From assembly GCF_024599655.1 (NCBI RefSeq), contig NZ_CP102247.1, forward strand, positions 3,038,001 through 3,102,000: 64,000 bases of DNA, given 5' to 3'. The first letter of the stretch is position 1, and every line of letters starts with the position of its first letter. Origin of the DNA: Enterobacter asburiae. GTDB lineage: Bacteria > Pseudomonadota > Gammaproteobacteria > Enterobacterales > Enterobacteriaceae. The notes below the pieces were generated by a model. It saw only the letters and a list, made by a program, of their open reading frames with translations. It ran no database searches and was not told the origin of the DNA. A program made the position numbers and the translations under genes. Of the stretch, positions 18,273 to 27,605 are shown one piece after another.

Positions 18273-19346
18273 ATGAAGCAAAAAGCATTATGGATTAACC
18301 AGATAAAAGGGCTGTGTATCTGCCTGGTGGTTATCTATCATTCGGTTATCACGTTTTATCCGCATCTGATCGGGCTGCAACACCCGCTCTCCGGCCTTCT
18401 CGCCAAATGCTGGGTCTATTTTAACCTCTATCTCGCACCGTTTCGTATGCCGGTCTTCTTCTTTATCTCCGGCTATCTGATCCGTCGTTATATTGACGAG
18501 GTGGACTGGCGAACCAGTCTCGACAAGCGGATCTGGAGCATTGTCTGGGTTCTGGCGCTGTGGGGCGTCCTGCAATGGCAGGCGTTGACCCATCTGAACG
18601 CCTGGCTGGCGCCCGAGCGTGAGCTTGCCACCTCGTCGAACGCGGCCTACGCCGACTCGTTCTCAGGCTTTGTGCTGGGGATGGTCACCGCCAGCACCAG
18701 CCTGTGGTATCTGTATGCTCTGGTGGTCTACTTCACGCTGTGTAAACTGCTGAGCCGCTGGAAGCTGCCGGTACTGGCACTGCTGGCGCTGGCAAGCATC
18801 GCGATTAACTTCCTGCCGCTGCCGTGGTGGGGAATGAACAGCGTGGTACGCAACATGATCTACTACAGCCTCGGGGCGTGGTATGGCGCAGAGCTGATGG
18901 CGTGGATGAAAAGCGTCAACCTGCGCCGCATCTGGCTGGCAACCGGCGCTTTCGCCGCCGTCTCCGTGGTGCTGTGGTTTGCTAACGTTCCGCTGCTGCT
19001 ATCACTGCTGTCGATTGTGCTGATCATGAAGCTGTTCTACAGCCTCGAGCAGCGCTATGCCGTTCACCCGAACAATCTGCTGAACGTGATTGGCTCAAAC
19101 ACCATTGCGATTTATACCACCCACCGTATCCTGATTGAGGCCTTTAGCCTGTTCCTGATTGGCGAGATGAATGCCGCCTCGTGGCCGGTCTGGGCAGAGC
19201 TGGGCTTAATTCTGGTCTACCCGTTTGCCAGCCTGCTTGTTTGTTCCCTTGCCGGGCTCGGGGTGCGTAAAATCTCTACCGCGCTGTTTGGGGACGTTTT
19301 CTTCTCTCCTCCGTCTACGCTGACCCTGTCACCTTCAACGCGTTAA
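18273..19346 (+). CDS. ycfT: Acyltransferase-3 family inner-membrane protein YcfT
   Basis: Polytopic membrane protein of 357 residues, the length of E. coli YcfT, with about ten predicted helices. The start MKQKALWINQIKGLCICLVVIYHS has the family's early arginine/lysine-to-histidine pattern (K-G-...-H in helix 1), and FFISGYLIRR follows. Members O-acylate sugars or export acyl compounds; the YcfT substrate is unknown. It sits alone between lolC (divergent) and mfd, with a GC-rich terminator after it. Confidence 0.88.
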   Translation: MKQKALWINQIKGLCICLVVIYHSVITFYPHLIGLQHPLSGLLAKCWVYFNLYLAPFRMPVFFFISGYLIRRYIDEVDWRTSLDKRIWSIVWVLALWGVLQWQALTHLNAWLAPERELATSSNAAYADSFSGFVLGMVTASTSLWYLYALVVYFTLCKLLSRWKLPVLALLALASIAINFLPLPWWGMNSVVRNMIYYSLGAWYGAELMAWMKSVNLRRIWLATGAFAAVSVVLWFANVPLLLSLLSIVLIMKLFYSLEQRYAVHPNNLLNVIGSNTIAIYTTHRILIEAFSLFLIGEMNAASWPVWAELGLILVYPFASLLVCSLAGLGVRKISTALFGDVFFSPPSTLTLSPSTR

Positions 19347-19355
19347 TGCCCTCTC

Positions 19356-19378
19356 CGCCCCCGTTTCGGGGGCGTTTA
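19356..19378 (+). terminator. Terminator after ycfT
   Basis: CGCCCCCG (19356-19363), loop TTT, CGGGGGCG (19367-19374), then a short T run, ten bases after the ycfT stop. Confidence 0.75.
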
Positions 19379-19495
19379 GCCCTGCCGTGCGGTTACGATT
19401 TGCTTATGTAAAACGATCGAGGATAATAAAGACATTGCGTATCAGTGATATGCCCCAATACTGTTGGTATATCCATAAGAGACTCTGACATAGCC

Positions 19496-22400
19496 ATGCC
19501 TGAACACTATCGTTATTCCTTACCTGTCAAAGCGGGCGACCAGCGCCAGCTGGGTGAACTCACGGGCGCGGCGTGCGCCACGCTGGTGGCGGAAATCGCC
19601 GAGCGTCATCCAGGCCCGGTGATTCTGGTTGCCCCGGATATGCAAAACGCCCTGCGCCTGCACGATGAAATTCGCCAGTTCACCGATAGCCTGGTGTTCA
19701 GCCTGGCCGACTGGGAAACGCTGCCGTATGACAGCTTCTCTCCGCATCAGGAGATTATCTCCTCGCGCCTGTCGACGCTCTATCAACTCCCGACCATGCA
19801 GCGCGGCGTGCTGATTGTGCCGGTAAATACCCTGATGCAGCGCGTCTGTCCGCACAGCTATCTGCACGGTCACGCGCTGGTGATGAAAAAAGGCCAGCGC
19901 CTGTCCCGTGATGCCCTGCGCGCGCAGCTTGACGGTGCCGGCTATCGCCACGTCGACCAGGTGATGGAGCACGGGGAATACGCCACCCGCGGCGCGCTGC
20001 TCGATCTTTACCCGATGGGCAGCGACCAGCCGTATCGTCTGGACTTTTTCGATGATGAAATCGACAGCCTGCGCGTATTCGACGCCGACACGCAGCGCAC
20101 GCTGGAAGAAGTGGAGTCCATCAACCTGCTGCCCGCGCATGAGTTCCCTACGGACAAAACCGCTATCGAACTGTTCCGCAGCCAGTGGCGCGATAGGTTC
20201 GAGGTGAAGCGCGACGCGGAACATATTTATCAGCAGGTCAGTAAAGGCACGCTTCCTGCCGGGATCGAATACTGGCAGCCGCTGTTTTTCAACGAGCCGC
20301 TGCCCGCCCTGTTCAGCTACTTCCCGGCGAACACGCTGATTGTTAACACCGGGGATATCGACGCCAGCGCCAGCCGTTTTGAAAGCGAAACCCGCGCCCG
20401 CTTTGAAAACCGTGGCGTTGACCCAATGCGTCCGCTGCTGCCGCCGGAAGCGCTGTGGCTGCGCACCGACGAGCTCAACGCCGAGCTGAAGCGCTGGCCG
20501 CGCATGCAGCTGAAAACCGATTCGCTTGCCGATAAGGCCGCCAACACCAACCTCGCCTTCCGGACGCTGCCGGACCTGGCCGTTCAGGCGCAGCAGAAAT
20601 CCCCGCTGGATAATCTGCGCAAGTTCCTGGAGTCCTTTACCGGCCCGGTGGTGTTCTCCGTAGAGAGTGAAGGCCGCCGCGAAGCGTTAGGCGAACTGCT
20701 GGGACGCATTAAGGTGGCACCGAAGCGCATCCTGCGTCTGAGCGAAGCGACCGGAAACGGTCGTTACCTGATGATTGGTGCCGCCGAGCACGGGTTCATC
20801 GACACGCTCAACAACCTGGCGCTGATTTGCGAAAGCGACCTGCTGGGTGAGCGCGTCGCGCGCCGCCGTCAGGACAGCCGTCGGACCATCAACCCGGACA
20901 CGCTGATCCGTAACCTGGCCGAGCTGCATCCTGGCCAGCCGATTGTCCACCTGGAACATGGCGTTGGGCGCTATCAGGGGATGACCACGCTGGAAGCGGG
21001 CGGCATCAAAGGTGAATACCTGATGCTGACCTACGCTAACGATGCCAAACTGTATGTCCCGGTCTCCTCCCTCCATCTGATCAGCCGCTACGCGGGCGGT
21101 GCCGAAGACAATGCGCCGCTGCACAAGCTGGGCGGCGATGCCTGGGCGCGCGCGCGCCAGAAGGCTGCGGAAAAAGTGCGCGACGTGGCAGCCGAGCTGC
21201 TGGATATCTACGCCCAGCGCGCGGCCAAACAGGGCTTCGCCTTTAAGCATGATAAAGAACAGTACCAGCTGTTCTGCGACAGCTTCCCGTTTGAAACCAC
21301 GCCGGATCAGGCCCAGGCCATCAACGCCGTGCTGAGCGACATGTGCCAGCCGCTGGCTATGGACCGCTTAGTCTGCGGCGACGTCGGCTTCGGTAAAACC
21401 GAAGTGGCGATGCGCGCCGCCTTCCTTGCGGTCGAAAACAACAAGCAGGTTGCGGTGCTGGTGCCGACTACCCTGCTCGCTCAGCAGCACTTCGACAACT
21501 TCCGCGACCGTTTCGCCAACTGGCCGGTACGTATCGAGATGCTGTCGCGTTTTCGCAGTACTAAAGAGCAGACCCAGATCCTCGAACAGGCAAGCGAAGG
21601 CAAAATTGATATTCTGATCGGCACCCACAAGCTGCTGCAAAGCGACGTGAAGTGGAAAGATCTGGGACTGCTGATCGTCGACGAAGAGCACCGCTTTGGG
21701 GTGCGCCACAAAGAGCGCATCAAAGCGATGCGCGCCGACGTCGATATTCTGACCCTGACCGCGACGCCTATCCCGCGAACCCTGAATATGGCGATGAGCG
21801 GCATGCGCGATCTGTCGATTATCGCCACGCCGCCGGCGCGCCGTCTGGCGGTAAAAACCTTTGTCCGCGAGTACGATAATCTGGTGGTGCGTGAGGCCAT
21901 TCTGCGTGAAGTGCTTCGTGGGGGACAGGTCTACTACCTCTACAACGACGTGGAAAATATCCAGAAAGCGGCGGACAGGCTGGCGGAGCTGGTACCGGAA
22001 GCGCGCATTGCTATCGGTCACGGGCAGATGCGCGAGCGCGAGCTGGAACGGGTGATGAACGACTTCCACCACCAGCGCTTTAACGTGCTGGTTTGCACCA
22101 CCATCATTGAGACCGGGATCGACATTCCGACGGCGAACACCATCATCATAGAACGCGCGGATCACTTTGGTCTGGCGCAGCTTCACCAGCTGCGAGGCCG
22201 CGTCGGCCGTTCGCACCATCAGGCGTACGCCTGGCTGCTGACGCCGCATCCGAAAGCGATGACCACCGACGCGCAAAAGCGTCTGGAAGCCATCGCCTCG
22301 CTGGAAGACCTCGGCGCAGGCTTTGCGCTGGCCACGCACGATCTCGAGATCCGCGGTGCCGGCGAGCTGCTGGGTGAAGACCAGAGCGGCTCCATGGAAA

Positions 22401-22942
22401 CCATCGGCTTCTCGCTCTATATGGAGCTGCTGGAGAACGCGGTCGATGCCCTCAAGGCCGGGCGCGAGCCGTCGCTGGAAGATCTCACCAGCCAGCAGAC
22501 CGAGGTCGAGCTGCGTATGCCTTCCCTGCTACCGGACGATTTCATTCCGGACGTGAATACCCGCCTCTCATTCTACAAACGCATCGCCAGCGCGAAGAAG
22601 GAGAACGAGCTGGAAGAGATCAAGGTTGAGCTGATCGATCGCTTTGGTCTGCTGCCCGATGCGGCAAGAAATTTGCTGGACATCGCGAGACTACGCCAGC
22701 AGGCGCAAAAGCTGGGGATCCGCAAGCTCGAAGGCAATGAAAAAGGCGGCGTGATTGAATTCGCCGAGAAGAATCACGTCAACCCGATGTGGCTGATCGG
22801 CCTGCTGCAAAAACAGCCGCAGCATTTCCGTCTGGATGGTCCAACCCGTCTGAAATTTACCCAGGAGCTGACGGAGCGCAAAACCCGTATGGACTGGGTG
22901 CGTAACTTCATGCGTCAGCTGGAAGAGAACGCAATCGCATAA
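19496..22942 (+). CDS. mfd: Transcription-repair coupling factor Mfd
   Basis: Superfamily 2 translocase that removes RNA polymerase stalled at DNA lesions and recruits UvrA. 1148 residues from ATG 19496, equal to E. coli; the frame is open 17 codons earlier without homology. Order: UvrB-like domain, species-specific domain, RNA polymerase-interacting domain near 470-550 (HLEHGVGRYQG), helicase motifs (GDVGFGKTEVA, DEEHRFG, TATPIPRT, QLRGRVGR) and C-terminal autoinhibitory domain. The Shine-Dalgarno sequence is weak. Confidence 0.97.
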   Translation: MPEHYRYSLPVKAGDQRQLGELTGAACATLVAEIAERHPGPVILVAPDMQNALRLHDEIRQFTDSLVFSLADWETLPYDSFSPHQEIISSRLSTLYQLPTMQRGVLIVPVNTLMQRVCPHSYLHGHALVMKKGQRLSRDALRAQLDGAGYRHVDQVMEHGEYATRGALLDLYPMGSDQPYRLDFFDDEIDSLRVFDADTQRTLEEVESINLLPAHEFPTDKTAIELFRSQWRDRFEVKRDAEHIYQQVSKGTLPAGIEYWQPLFFNEPLPALFSYFPANTLIVNTGDIDASASRFESETRARFENRGVDPMRPLLPPEALWLRTDELNAELKRWPRMQLKTDSLADKAANTNLAFRTLPDLAVQAQQKSPLDNLRKFLESFTGPVVFSVESEGRREALGELLGRIKVAPKRILRLSEATGNGRYLMIGAAEHGFIDTLNNLALICESDLLGERVARRRQDSRRTINPDTLIRNLAELHPGQPIVHLEHGVGRYQGMTTLEAGGIKGEYLMLTYANDAKLYVPVSSLHLISRYAGGAEDNAPLHKLGGDAWARARQKAAEKVRDVAAELLDIYAQRAAKQGFAFKHDKEQYQLFCDSFPFETTPDQAQAINAVLSDMCQPLAMDRLVCGDVGFGKTEVAMRAAFLAVENNKQVAVLVPTTLLAQQHFDNFRDRFANWPVRIEMLSRFRSTKEQTQILEQASEGKIDILIGTHKLLQSDVKWKDLGLLIVDEEHRFGVRHKERIKAMRADVDILTLTATPIPRTLNMAMSGMRDLSIIATPPARRLAVKTFVREYDNLVVREAILREVLRGGQVYYLYNDVENIQKAADRLAELVPEARIAIGHGQMRERELERVMNDFHHQRFNVLVCTTIIETGIDIPTANTIIIERADHFGLAQLHQLRGRVGRSHHQAYAWLLTPHPKAMTTDAQKRLEAIASLEDLGAGFALATHDLEIRGAGELLGEDQSGSMETIGFSLYMELLENAVDALKAGREPSLEDLTSQQTEVELRMPSLLPDDFIPDVNTRLSFYKRIASAKKENELEEIKVELIDRFGLLPDAARNLLDIARLRQQAQKLGIRKLEGNEKGGVIEFAEKNHVNPMWLIGLLQKQPQHFRLDGPTRLKFTQELTERKTRMDWVRNFMRQLEENAIA

Positions 22943-23090
22943 CCTCCATTCCCCCTGTTAGCCCAGCGCTACGGGGGGACAATTTACAAACTCTTTGCAC
23001 TTCACCCGATCTTCCCGACACACCCATTCGCCATAATTATGTTTAACCCCTTATAAAACAATAACCTTATCATTTACATGGATTATGGTG

Positions 23091-24056
23091 ATGATGACCT
23101 CTTCGCGTTTTACTCGCTGGATGACCCTGTTTGCGCTGGCAGCCACCGTCGCGGTTGCGCTTCCCGCTCGGGCAAACACCTGGCCCCTTCCCCCTCCCGG
23201 CAGCAAGGTGGTGGGTGAAAACCGCTTTCATGTGGTTGAAAACAATGGTGGTTCACTGGAAGCGATTGCCAAAAAATATAACGTCGGTTTTCTGGCCCTG
23301 CTGCAGGCGAACCCCGGCGTCGATCCGTATGTCCCGCGCGCGGGCAGCGTACTGACCATCCCGTTACAGACTATTCTGCCGGACGCCCCGCGCGAGGGGA
23401 TGGTGATAAACCTGGCAGAGCTGCGCCTGTACTATTACCCGCCGGGTAAAAACGAAGTGACGGTCTACCCTATCGGTATTGGTCAGCTGGGCGGCGACAC
23501 GCTGACGCCGACGATGGTCACCACCGTCTCGGATAAACGCGCGAATCCAACCTGGACCCCGACGGCCAACATTCGTGCCCGCTATAAGGCCCAGGGGATC
23601 GATCTTCCTGCCGTGGTGCCGGCAGGCCCGGATAACCCGATGGGGCACCACGCGATCCGCCTGGCGGCATACGGCGGTGTTTACCTGCTGCACGGAACGA
23701 ACGCGGACTTTGGCATCGGCATGCGCGTCAGCTCCGGCTGTATTCGTCTGCGCGATGACGATATCAAAACGCTGTTTAACGTCGTTACGCCGGGAACCAA
23801 AGTGAATATTATCAATACGCCGATTAAAGTTTCAGAAGAGCCCGGCGGCGTGCGCCTGGTTGAGATTCACCAGCCATTATCGAAAAACATTGGCGACGAT
23901 CCGCAGACGCTGCCCATTAACCTGAATGCCGCGATGGTAAGCTTTAAAACGAATGCCAATACCAATAGCGTGGTAATGGAGCGCGCGATGGAAGCCCGGT
24001 CAGGTATGCCGACCGATGTCACCCTGCATCACAACGTCGTCCCGCAGTCGATGTAA
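23091..24056 (+). CDS. ldtC: L,D-transpeptidase LdtC (YcfS)
   Basis: Periplasmic L,D-transpeptidase that attaches Braun lipoprotein to peptidoglycan. A signal peptide ends near PARANTWPLPP, a LysM domain follows (about 40-90), then the YkuD domain with HGTNADFGIGMRVSSGCIRLRDDD, whose cysteine is the nucleophile. ATGs occur at 23085, 23091 and 23094. The second gives MMTSSRFTRW, the closest fit to the E. coli start MMIKTRFSRW, and is used; the true start may be six bases earlier. A strong terminator follows. Confidence 0.93.
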   Translation: MMTSSRFTRWMTLFALAATVAVALPARANTWPLPPPGSKVVGENRFHVVENNGGSLEAIAKKYNVGFLALLQANPGVDPYVPRAGSVLTIPLQTILPDAPREGMVINLAELRLYYYPPGKNEVTVYPIGIGQLGGDTLTPTMVTTVSDKRANPTWTPTANIRARYKAQGIDLPAVVPAGPDNPMGHHAIRLAAYGGVYLLHGTNADFGIGMRVSSGCIRLRDDDIKTLFNVVTPGTKVNIINTPIKVSEEPGGVRLVEIHQPLSKNIGDDPQTLPINLNAAMVSFKTNANTNSVVMERAMEARSGMPTDVTLHHNVVPQSM

Positions 24057-24070
24057 ATCAGAAATAAAAA

Positions 24071-24099
24071 AACGCCCTGCTCAGCAGGGCGTTTTTTAT
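24071..24099 (+). terminator. Terminator after ldtC
   Basis: AACGCCCTGC (24071-24080), loop TCA, GCAGGGCGTT (24084-24093) and a run of T. An A run on the left lets it also stop the convergent bhsA transcript. Confidence 0.9.
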
Positions 24100-24131
24100 T
24101 GCAGTGGCATAAATGAGGGTTTATGCCCGGC

Positions 24132-24389
24132 TTATTTGTAGATGACAGCCGTGCCGTGCAGGGTGTTAGGACCGGTCACGGAGGTGATGCGGTAAGATTT
24201 TGCACCCATCTCTTGCGCTTTTTGCGCCAGCTGATCTTCCAGGGAACTCAGGTTAGTACCGGCAGAGGCAGAGATTGTCCCAACTTTATGCTGGTCAGCA
24301 GGGGTGGATTGCACCTGTACAGCAGCAAAGCTTGCGAAAGAGAGTGAACTCAGAACAGCGGCAGCGATGAGAGTTTTTACGTTTTTCAT
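24132..24389 (-). CDS. bhsA: Multiple stress resistance protein BhsA (YcfR)
   Basis: Small secreted or outer-membrane-associated protein of the YhcN/BhsA family (DUF1471), 85 residues as in E. coli. BhsA/ComC is induced by copper, acid and peroxide and lowers outer-membrane permeability to copper. A signal peptide MKNVKTLIAAAVLSSLSFASFA is followed by AVQVQSTPADQHKVGTISA and the ending GTAVIYK. ATG 24389 is preferred over an upstream in-frame ATG (24431). The divergent neighbour comR encodes its repressor in E. coli. Confidence 0.95.
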   Translation of the reverse strand: MKNVKTLIAAAVLSSLSFASFAAVQVQSTPADQHKVGTISASAGTNLSSLEDQLAQKAQEMGAKSYRITSVTGPNTLHGTAVIYK

Positions 24390-24420
24390 GATGTTTACCT
24401 TTAGCAGATGAATTTGGAGG

Positions 24421-24480
24421 TCGTTAATCATTTAGTTAACGATCGATAGGTAAATCATAAATGTGATCCAGGTCACGCGT
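24421..24480. promoter_or_regulatory. Operator candidates in the bhsA-comR gap: inverted repeat and CRP site
   Basis: TCGTTAA (24421-24427) and TTAACGA (24436-24442) form a perfect inverted repeat 32 bases upstream of bhsA; it could be the ComR operator. At 24462-24477, TGTGA-TCCAGG-TCACG fits the CRP consensus TGTGA-N6-TCACA with one mismatch, and the flanking AAA and final T also agree. Both lie on the bhsA side of the gap. Confidence 0.6.
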
Positions 24481-24633
24481 CAACATAATTTTATAACGAG
24501 CGTTAACTTAATTTTAAAAGTGTTATTTTTCATACATATATGATTAATTTATTTTTAAGCATTCTGCACTGGTGGTGGGTTGCGTTTATTTTTATAATGG
24601 TCATTCACCAAACCAACAGAGGACCACCGGCAA

Positions 24634-25269
24634 ATGACAACCGATGTCACGAGTTGTGCGAAGAAAAGCCGTGGCCGACCAAAAGTGTTTGACAGGGATG
24701 CAGCGCTTGATAAGGCCATGACTCTCTTCTGGCAACATGGGTATGAAGCAACCTCGCTTTCCGATCTGGTAGAAGCCACCGGAGCCAAAGCGCCGACGCT
24801 GTATGCCGAATTTACCAATAAAGAGGGGCTGTTCAGGGCGGTGCTGGACAGATACATTTCGCGCTTTGCGGCGAAACACGAAGCCCAGCTGTTCTGTGAA
24901 GAGAAAAGCGTTGAACAGGCGCTTCGCGACTATTTCACCGCCGTCGCGACCTGTTTCACCAGTAAAGAGACGCCTGCGGGCTGCTTTATGATTAACACCT
25001 CTGCCACCCTTGCGGCGTCCTCTAAAGAGATTGCCAATACGGTGAAATCACGGCATGCGATGCAGGAGGAGACGCTCAGCGCATTTCTGGCGCAGCGCCA
25101 GCAGCGCGGTGAAATCCCTGCGCAGTGCAACCCTCAGCTGCTGGCGCAATACCTGAGCTGTATTTTGCAGGGGATGTCGATCAGCGCCCGTGAAGGGGCC
25201 ACGCTGGAAAAACTGCAGCATATTAGCGAAACCACGCTGCGGCTGTGGCCTGAGCTACTGAAAATCTGA
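24634..25269 (+). CDS. comR: TetR-family repressor ComR
   Basis: Repressor of bhsA/comC, relieved by copper in E. coli. 211 residues. The TetR helix-turn-helix is visible near 15-60 (GRPKVFDRDAALDKAMTLFWQHGYEATSLSDLVEATG), and the sequence APTLYAEFTNKEGLFRAVLDRY is typical. Ligand-domain cysteines (C90-C120 area, AGCFMIN) could contact metal. Divergent from bhsA with a 244-base gap, the same arrangement as in E. coli. Confidence 0.92.
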   Translation: MTTDVTSCAKKSRGRPKVFDRDAALDKAMTLFWQHGYEATSLSDLVEATGAKAPTLYAEFTNKEGLFRAVLDRYISRFAAKHEAQLFCEEKSVEQALRDYFTAVATCFTSKETPAGCFMINTSATLAASSKEIANTVKSRHAMQEETLSAFLAQRQQRGEIPAQCNPQLLAQYLSCILQGMSISAREGATLEKLQHISETTLRLWPELLKI

Positions 25270-25271
25270 CG

Positions 25272-25310
25272 CAAAAAAAAAAGCTCCTCAGCCTGAGCGC
25301 ATGAGGAGCT
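25272..25310 (-). terminator. Terminator after ycfJ, convergent with comR
   Basis: AGCTCCTCA (25282-25290) pairs with TGAGGAGCT (25302-25310) around an 11-base loop. The ten A residues at 25273-25282 give the U tract for the minus-strand ycfJ transcript. It also lies just after the comR stop. Confidence 0.85.
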
Positions 25311-25330
25311 AAATTCAGAGAACATCTTTT

Positions 25331-25870
25331 TTACACTTTGTTATTCAGAACCAGCTGGCCATTTCCATCCAGTGGAATTTGCGTGCCTGGGTCTTTATCC
25401 ATGCGGATTTTGCCCTGCTGATCGCCAATTTTGTACGTCACGTCATAGCCCAGCATTTTTTCCGACTTGTCATAGACGGTTTTGCAGCGTTGCTGAGTCG
25501 TGGTGTAGGTATCATTATCCTGCATCGCGCCCTGCACCTGGTTACCGGCATAGCCGCCACCCAGCGCGCCGACCACGGTCGCCACGTCTTTACCCCGGCC
25601 GCCGCCAAACTGGTGACCAATCACGCCACCCGCTACCGCACCCAGAACAGAACCGGCAATGCGGTTTTCATCCTGTACCGGACGACGGTGCGTCACGGAG
25701 ACGTTGCGGCACTCCTGACGAGGGGTTTTCACGGTTTCTTTAATCGGTGTAGCAGAAACCACCTGTGCATACTGCGGGCCGCGATCTAATACGTTGAGAC
25801 TGGCAACGGCAGCCACACCTAACGCAGCCGCGACGCCAATCCCTATACCCGCCAACATTGATTTATTCAC
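25331..25870 (-). CDS. ycfJ: Glycine-zipper envelope protein YcfJ
   Basis: Protein of 179 residues, as in E. coli, of the glycine-zipper 2TM type (related to SlyB/RcnB-like envelope proteins); its function is not firmly known. N-terminal hydrophobic segment MLAGIGIGVAAALGVAAVAS, then the glycine-zipper GSVLGAVAGGVIGHQFGGGRGKDVATVVGALGGGYAGNQV. The start is GTG at 25870, preceded by a full AGGAGG; the open frame further upstream has no such signal. Single-gene transcript with its own terminator. Confidence 0.9.
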   Translation of the reverse strand: MNKSMLAGIGIGVAAALGVAAVASLNVLDRGPQYAQVVSATPIKETVKTPRQECRNVSVTHRRPVQDENRIAGSVLGAVAGGVIGHQFGGGRGKDVATVVGALGGGYAGNQVQGAMQDNDTYTTTQQRCKTVYDKSEKMLGYDVTYKIGDQQGKIRMDKDPGTQIPLDGNGQLVLNNKV

Positions 25871-26025
25871 GGGACTTCCTCCTTTGTTGCTATTGGTAAC
25901 AATTTTGCAATGGAGGCGACGCTTCGCCAATAAGATAAAGGATCAAAAAAGGGGCGTTGAGAGGAGATATATTGTATTTAGGAGAACTCTTAAGCAGTCA
26001 AACTGTGATCTACAGCATGAAATGC

Positions 26026-26057
26026 TAAAAACTCCCTCCGGAGGGCCCGGAGGGAGT
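26026..26057 (-). terminator. Terminator after ndh
   Basis: ACTCCCTCCGG (26031-26041) pairs with CCGGAGGGAGT (26047-26057), loop five bases. The run of A at 26027-26031 gives the U tract for the ndh transcript. Confidence 0.85.
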
Positions 26058-26063
26058 GGAAGA

Positions 26064-27368
26064 TTAGTGCAGCTTCAGACGAGGACGGATCACGCGGTTG
26101 ATTCTGCCCACCAGCATCATCAGCCCGGTTTTGAAGTAGCCGTGCAGGGCAATCTGGTGCATACGGTACAGGGAGATATACACGAAGCGGGCAATGCGCC
26201 CTTCTACCATCATTGAGCCGCGCATCAGGTTGCCCATCAGGCTGCCGACGGTAGAAAAGTTTGACAGCGACACCAGTGAACCGTGGTCTTTGTAGACATA
26301 GGCTTTCATTGGCTTGCCTTTGTACTGCGCCAGAATGTTGTGCAGCACCAGGCTTGCCATCTGGTGAGCGGCCTGCGCGCGCGGCGGCACGAATCCACCT
26401 TCAGGACGCGCGCAGGAGGCACAGTCACCGATAGCAAAGATTTCAGGGTCACGCGTGGTTTGCAGCGTTGGCTCGGTTACCAGCTGGTTAATGCGGTTCG
26501 TTTCCAGACCGCCGATCTCTTTCATAAAGTCAGGCGCTTTGATACCTGCCGCCCAGACCATCAGATCCGCTTTGATATACTCGCCGTCTTTGGTGTGCAG
26601 ACCGCCTTCGTCGGCGCTGGTCACCATGGTTTGCGTAAGCACCCGCACGCCCAGCTTGGTGAGCTCATTGTGCGCCGCACCGGAAATTCGCGGAGGCAGC
26701 GCAGGCAGGATGCGTTCACCGGCTTCAACCAGCGTGACGTTCAGCGCTTCGTTAGTTAACCCTTTGTAACCGTAGCTGTGCAGCTGTTTCACCGCATTGT
26801 GCAGCTCCGCAGACAGCTCAACGCCGGTCGCGCCGCCGCCGACAATGGCGATATTAACCTTGCCGTTCGCACCCATATTGCTGGTGTACTTCAGGAACAG
26901 GTTCAGCATTTCCTGATGGAAACGTCGCGCCTGGTGCGGGTTATCGAGGAAGATACAGTGCTCTTTCACGCCCGGCGTGTTGAAATCGTTGGAGGTACTG
27001 CCCAGTGCCATGACCAGCGTGTCGTACGCCAGTTTACGCTCGGGAACCAGCAGCTCCCCTTTTTCATCGCACAGCTCTGCCAGGGTGATGGTTTTGCTTT
27101 CACGGTTGATGTCCACCACCGAGCCCAGCTGGAACTGGAAATGATGGTTGCGCGCGTGCGCCAGATAGCTGAGCGCGTCCACGCCCTCATCCAGAGAGCC
27201 GGTCGCCACTTCGTGCAGCAGCGGTTTCCACAGGTGGCTGTGGTTACGATCCACCAGCGTAATTTTGGCTTTTTTACCGCGACCCAGCTTCTTGCCCAGC
27301 TGTGTAGCCAGCTCCAGCCCGCCAGCACCACCGCCTACAATCACTATCTTTTTCAATGGCGTAGTCAA
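26064..27368 (-). CDS. ndh: NADH dehydrogenase II
   Basis: Single-subunit, non-proton-pumping NADH:ubiquinone oxidoreductase on the inner face of the membrane, 434 residues as in E. coli. FAD-binding IVIVGGGAGGLELATQ at the N-terminus, NADH-binding IAIVGGGATGVELSAEL near 165-180, and AIGDCASC near 310. The C-terminus (about 390-434) is amphipathic and basic and serves as membrane anchor. A perfect FNR site upstream agrees with the anaerobic repression known in E. coli. Confidence 0.97.
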   Translation of the reverse strand: MTTPLKKIVIVGGGAGGLELATQLGKKLGRGKKAKITLVDRNHSHLWKPLLHEVATGSLDEGVDALSYLAHARNHHFQFQLGSVVDINRESKTITLAELCDEKGELLVPERKLAYDTLVMALGSTSNDFNTPGVKEHCIFLDNPHQARRFHQEMLNLFLKYTSNMGANGKVNIAIVGGGATGVELSAELHNAVKQLHSYGYKGLTNEALNVTLVEAGERILPALPPRISGAAHNELTKLGVRVLTQTMVTSADEGGLHTKDGEYIKADLMVWAAGIKAPDFMKEIGGLETNRINQLVTEPTLQTTRDPEIFAIGDCASCARPEGGFVPPRAQAAHQMASLVLHNILAQYKGKPMKAYVYKDHGSLVSLSNFSTVGSLMGNLMRGSMMVEGRIARFVYISLYRMHQIALHGYFKTGLMMLVGRINRVIRPRLKLH

Positions 27369-27407
27369 CGTGACCCCCTCAAATTATTAACCAATTGTTA
27401 ATTAAAA

Positions 27408-27434
27408 GTTATAAAAATAACCCTTAATTAACAA
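27408..27434 (-). promoter_or_regulatory. Candidate promoter of ndh
   Basis: On the minus strand, TTGTTA (27434-27429), a 15-base spacer and TATAAC (27413-27408), 40 bases before the ndh ATG. The spacer is short, so confidence is moderate. Confidence 0.45.
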
Positions 27435-27503
27435 CAGGTTACAGCACTGAAACCATTCAGGTGCATTGAGAATAACACGTCAGGCGCATTGGTCATACCA
27501 AAA

Positions 27504-27517
27504 TTGATATGCATCAA
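27504..27517. promoter_or_regulatory. Perfect FNR-binding site upstream of ndh
   Basis: TTGAT-ATGC-ATCAA fits the FNR consensus TTGAT-N4-ATCAA exactly. It lies 136 bases upstream of the ndh start, in the gap between ycfP and ndh. E. coli ndh is repressed by FNR through two upstream sites; only this one is clear here. Confidence 0.8.
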
Positions 27518-27550
27518 GTTTTGATGGCTTAAAAGTAGACAATTCTGGTC

Positions 27551-27587
27551 AAAAAGAAAGCCCGGAACGCTTTCGCGGCCGGGCTTT
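27551..27587 (-). terminator. Terminator after ycfP
   Basis: AAAGCCCGG (27557-27565) and CCGGGCTTT (27579-27587) form the stem, with a small inner CGC/GCG stem in the loop. The A-rich stretch 27551-27556 is the U tract on the minus strand. Confidence 0.85.
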
Positions 27588-27605
27588 GGGGCTGCGGGTA
27601 ATTGA

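Noticed and set aside
21368..22339. 323-codon minus-strand frame inside mfd
   Set aside because: Antisense shadow of the helicase motifs; no homology or ribosome-binding site.
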